A stretch of DNA of 16,529 bases from D2472 sp964444385 (GTDB lineage: Bacteria; Pseudomonadota; Gammaproteobacteria; Magnimaribacterales; D2472). Positions 15,346 through 16,529 of the stretch are shown here, in pieces (position 1 is the first letter of the stretch; every line of letters starts with the position of its first letter). The DNA lies in the NCBI GenBank assembly GCA_964444385.1, contig CAYUHD010000031.1, positions 1-16,529 of the forward strand. Reading direction: 5' to 3'. Under the pieces are notes generated by a model that saw only the letters and a list, made by a program, of their open reading frames with translations, was not told the DNA's origin and ran no database searches. A program made the position numbers and the translations under genes.

Positions 15346-16529
15346 ATGTCAATAGAAATTAAATCCCCCACATTCCCAGAATCTGTAGTAGATGGAACTA
15401 TTGCAAACTGGGTCAAGAAAGAAGGCGAAACTGTTAAACAAGATGAAGTTATTGCAGAAATTGAAACTGATAAAGTTGTTCTAGAGATTGTAGCTCCTTT
15501 TGATGGGGTGATATCTAAAGTCTTGAAACCAGCTGGAGCAACTGTTTTAAGTGCTGAATTAATAGGAGAATTTGAAGAGGGTGCCCAAACTGAGACCCCT
15601 GATCAATCTGTAAATATAGATATTTCTAAACCTAAGGAACTAACAAAAGCAAAAACTATTAATTCAGATAAAAATAATTCTAAAGCAAATGGACCTGCAG
15701 TTAAAAAATTGTTAAAGGAACATAAATTGGATGAAAAGAAAATTGATGGATCAGGTAAAGACGGGAGAATTACCAAGGCAGATATAGTCAATCATTTAGA
15801 TGAATCTGCTCAGCAAAATCAAGAACAAAATATAGATAAAAATGTTAATGATTCTTCTGATATTAGACTTTCTTCAACTTCTACTGATAGGTTGGAAGAA
15901 AGAGTACCAATGTCTAGGCTGCGTTTAACAATAGCTAATAGATTATTAAGCGTTAAGCAAGAAACAGCAATGCTAACAACATTTAATGAAGTTGATCTCA
16001 AACCTATTAAAGACTTGAGAGCTAAATTTGGAGAAGATTTCCACGTAGAGCATGGTGTAAAGTTAGGTTTTATGGGTTTCTTTGTGCTAGCAGCAGTGCA
16101 AGCTCTAAAGAAGTTTCCGGTGGTCAATGCATCCATCGATGGTAATGATATTGTTTATCATGGTTATCAAGATGTAGGTGTAGCCGTTTCTACAGAGAGA
16201 GGTTTAGTAGTTCCTGTAATAAGAGATGCAGATAATTTACGATTAGCAGATGTTGAAAAATCAATTTTAGATTATTCAGATAAAGCCAAGAATGGAAAGC
16301 TCTCAATTTCGGAAATGAAAGGAGGCACATTTACCATTTCTAATGGCGGTGTTTTTGGATCATTATTATCTACTCCAATTTTAAATGCTCCTCAGACTGC
16401 TATCTTAGGAATGCATACCATTCAAGATCGACCAGTTGCCATAGATGGCGAAGTAGTTATTCGACCAATGATGTATTTAGCTCTTAGTTATGATCATAGA
16501 TTGCTTGATGGAAAAGAAGCGGTGGCATT
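15346..16529 (+). CDS. sucB: Dihydrolipoyl succinyltransferase SucB (E2 of OGDH), 3' end outside window
   Basis: Core of the 2-oxoglutarate dehydrogenase complex. It transfers succinyl from the lipoyl arm to CoA. The frame is open for 394 codons to the window edge, about 15-20 codons short of the expected end. The N-terminal lipoyl domain (about 1-78) has the lipoylated K43 in IETDKVVLE. A flexible linker rich in Lys, Asn, Ser and Thr leads to the E1/E3-binding domain (about 115-150, GPAVKKLLKEH ... GKDGRITKADIV), and a second acidic, polar linker follows. The catalytic acyltransferase domain (from about 185) has H384 and D388 in LSYDHRLLDG. ATG at 15346 is nine bases after the sucA stop with a moderate AGAGAG upstream. 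A 105-codon minus-strand frame across its middle is only a shadow. Confidence 0.98.
   Translation, partial: MSIEIKSPTFPESVVDGTIANWVKKEGETVKQDEVIAEIETDKVVLEIVAPFDGVISKVLKPAGATVLSAELIGEFEEGAQTETPDQSVNIDISKPKELTKAKTINSDKNNSKANGPAVKKLLKEHKLDEKKIDGSGKDGRITKADIVNHLDESAQQNQEQNIDKNVNDSSDIRLSSTSTDRLEERVPMSRLRLTIANRLLSVKQETAMLTTFNEVDLKPIKDLRAKFGEDFHVEHGVKLGFMGFFVLAAVQALKKFPVVNASIDGNDIVYHGYQDVGVAVSTERGLVVPVIRDADNLRLADVEKSILDYSDKAKNGKLSISEMKGGTFTISNGGVFGSLLSTPILNAPQTAILGMHTIQDRPVAIDGEVVIRPMMYLALSYDHRLLDGKEAVA

Noticed and set aside
15819..16136. 105-codon minus-strand open frame
   Set aside because: It lies wholly inside sucB, whose plus-strand frame has clear E2 acyltransferase sequence; a shadow.
1..16529. 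Search for mobile elements, CRISPR arrays, tRNA/rRNA genes, defence or biosynthetic systems
   Set aside because: All but about 0.3 kb is covered by recognised housekeeping genes; no repeats arrays, transposase-like frames or RNA gene signatures were seen by eye.

Overview
The window is 16.5 kb of AT-rich (roughly one third G+C by eye), tightly packed bacterial chromosome with every gene on the + strand. Gene order and protein sequence place it in the Gammaproteobacteria: isc operon, iscX, ndk, rlmN, rodZ, ispG, hisS, yfgM, bamB and der run in the order known from E. coli, followed by a complete sdhCDAB-sucA block and most of sucB. Low G+C, near-zero intergenic space, overlapping genes and reduced versions of conserved loci suggest a small-genome, probably marine, gammaproteobacterium (SAR86-like). 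That lineage is an inference. The TCA genes indicate an aerobic heterotroph.

Region 1 (1-1624) is the 3' part of an isc iron-sulfur cluster operon: the end of iscS, then iscU, iscA, fdx and iscX. The chaperone genes hscB and hscA, which normally lie between iscA and fdx, are absent. At that junction fdx has no ATG, GTG or TTG start, and its frame joins iscA at a run of ten A residues. This is the most unusual spot in the window.

Region 2 (1625-9185) starts with ndk, which has its own likely promoter. It continues with rlmN (23S rRNA/tRNA m2A methyltransferase), a RodZ-like gene reduced to its cytoplasmic helix-turn-helix part, ispG (isoprenoid synthesis), hisS, yfgM, bamB (outer-membrane protein assembly) and der (ribosome assembly GTPase). 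pilF, normally between rlmN and rodZ, is missing. IspG carries a [4Fe-4S] cluster and RlmN is a radical SAM enzyme, so both depend on the iron-sulfur assembly genes upstream.

Region 3 (9186-16529) holds succinate dehydrogenase (sdhCDAB) and 2-oxoglutarate dehydrogenase (sucA, sucB), encoding consecutive TCA-cycle steps. A perfect TATAAT lies in the 58-base gap before sdhC. sucB runs off the window about 20 codons before its expected end.

No gene-free stretch exceeds 92 bases (3532-3623). I see no mobile elements, tRNAs, rRNAs, CRISPR arrays or defence genes. This is a core-genome region whose interest lies in local reductions (hscBA, pilF, the RodZ membrane part) and the iscA/fdx junction, not in a new system.
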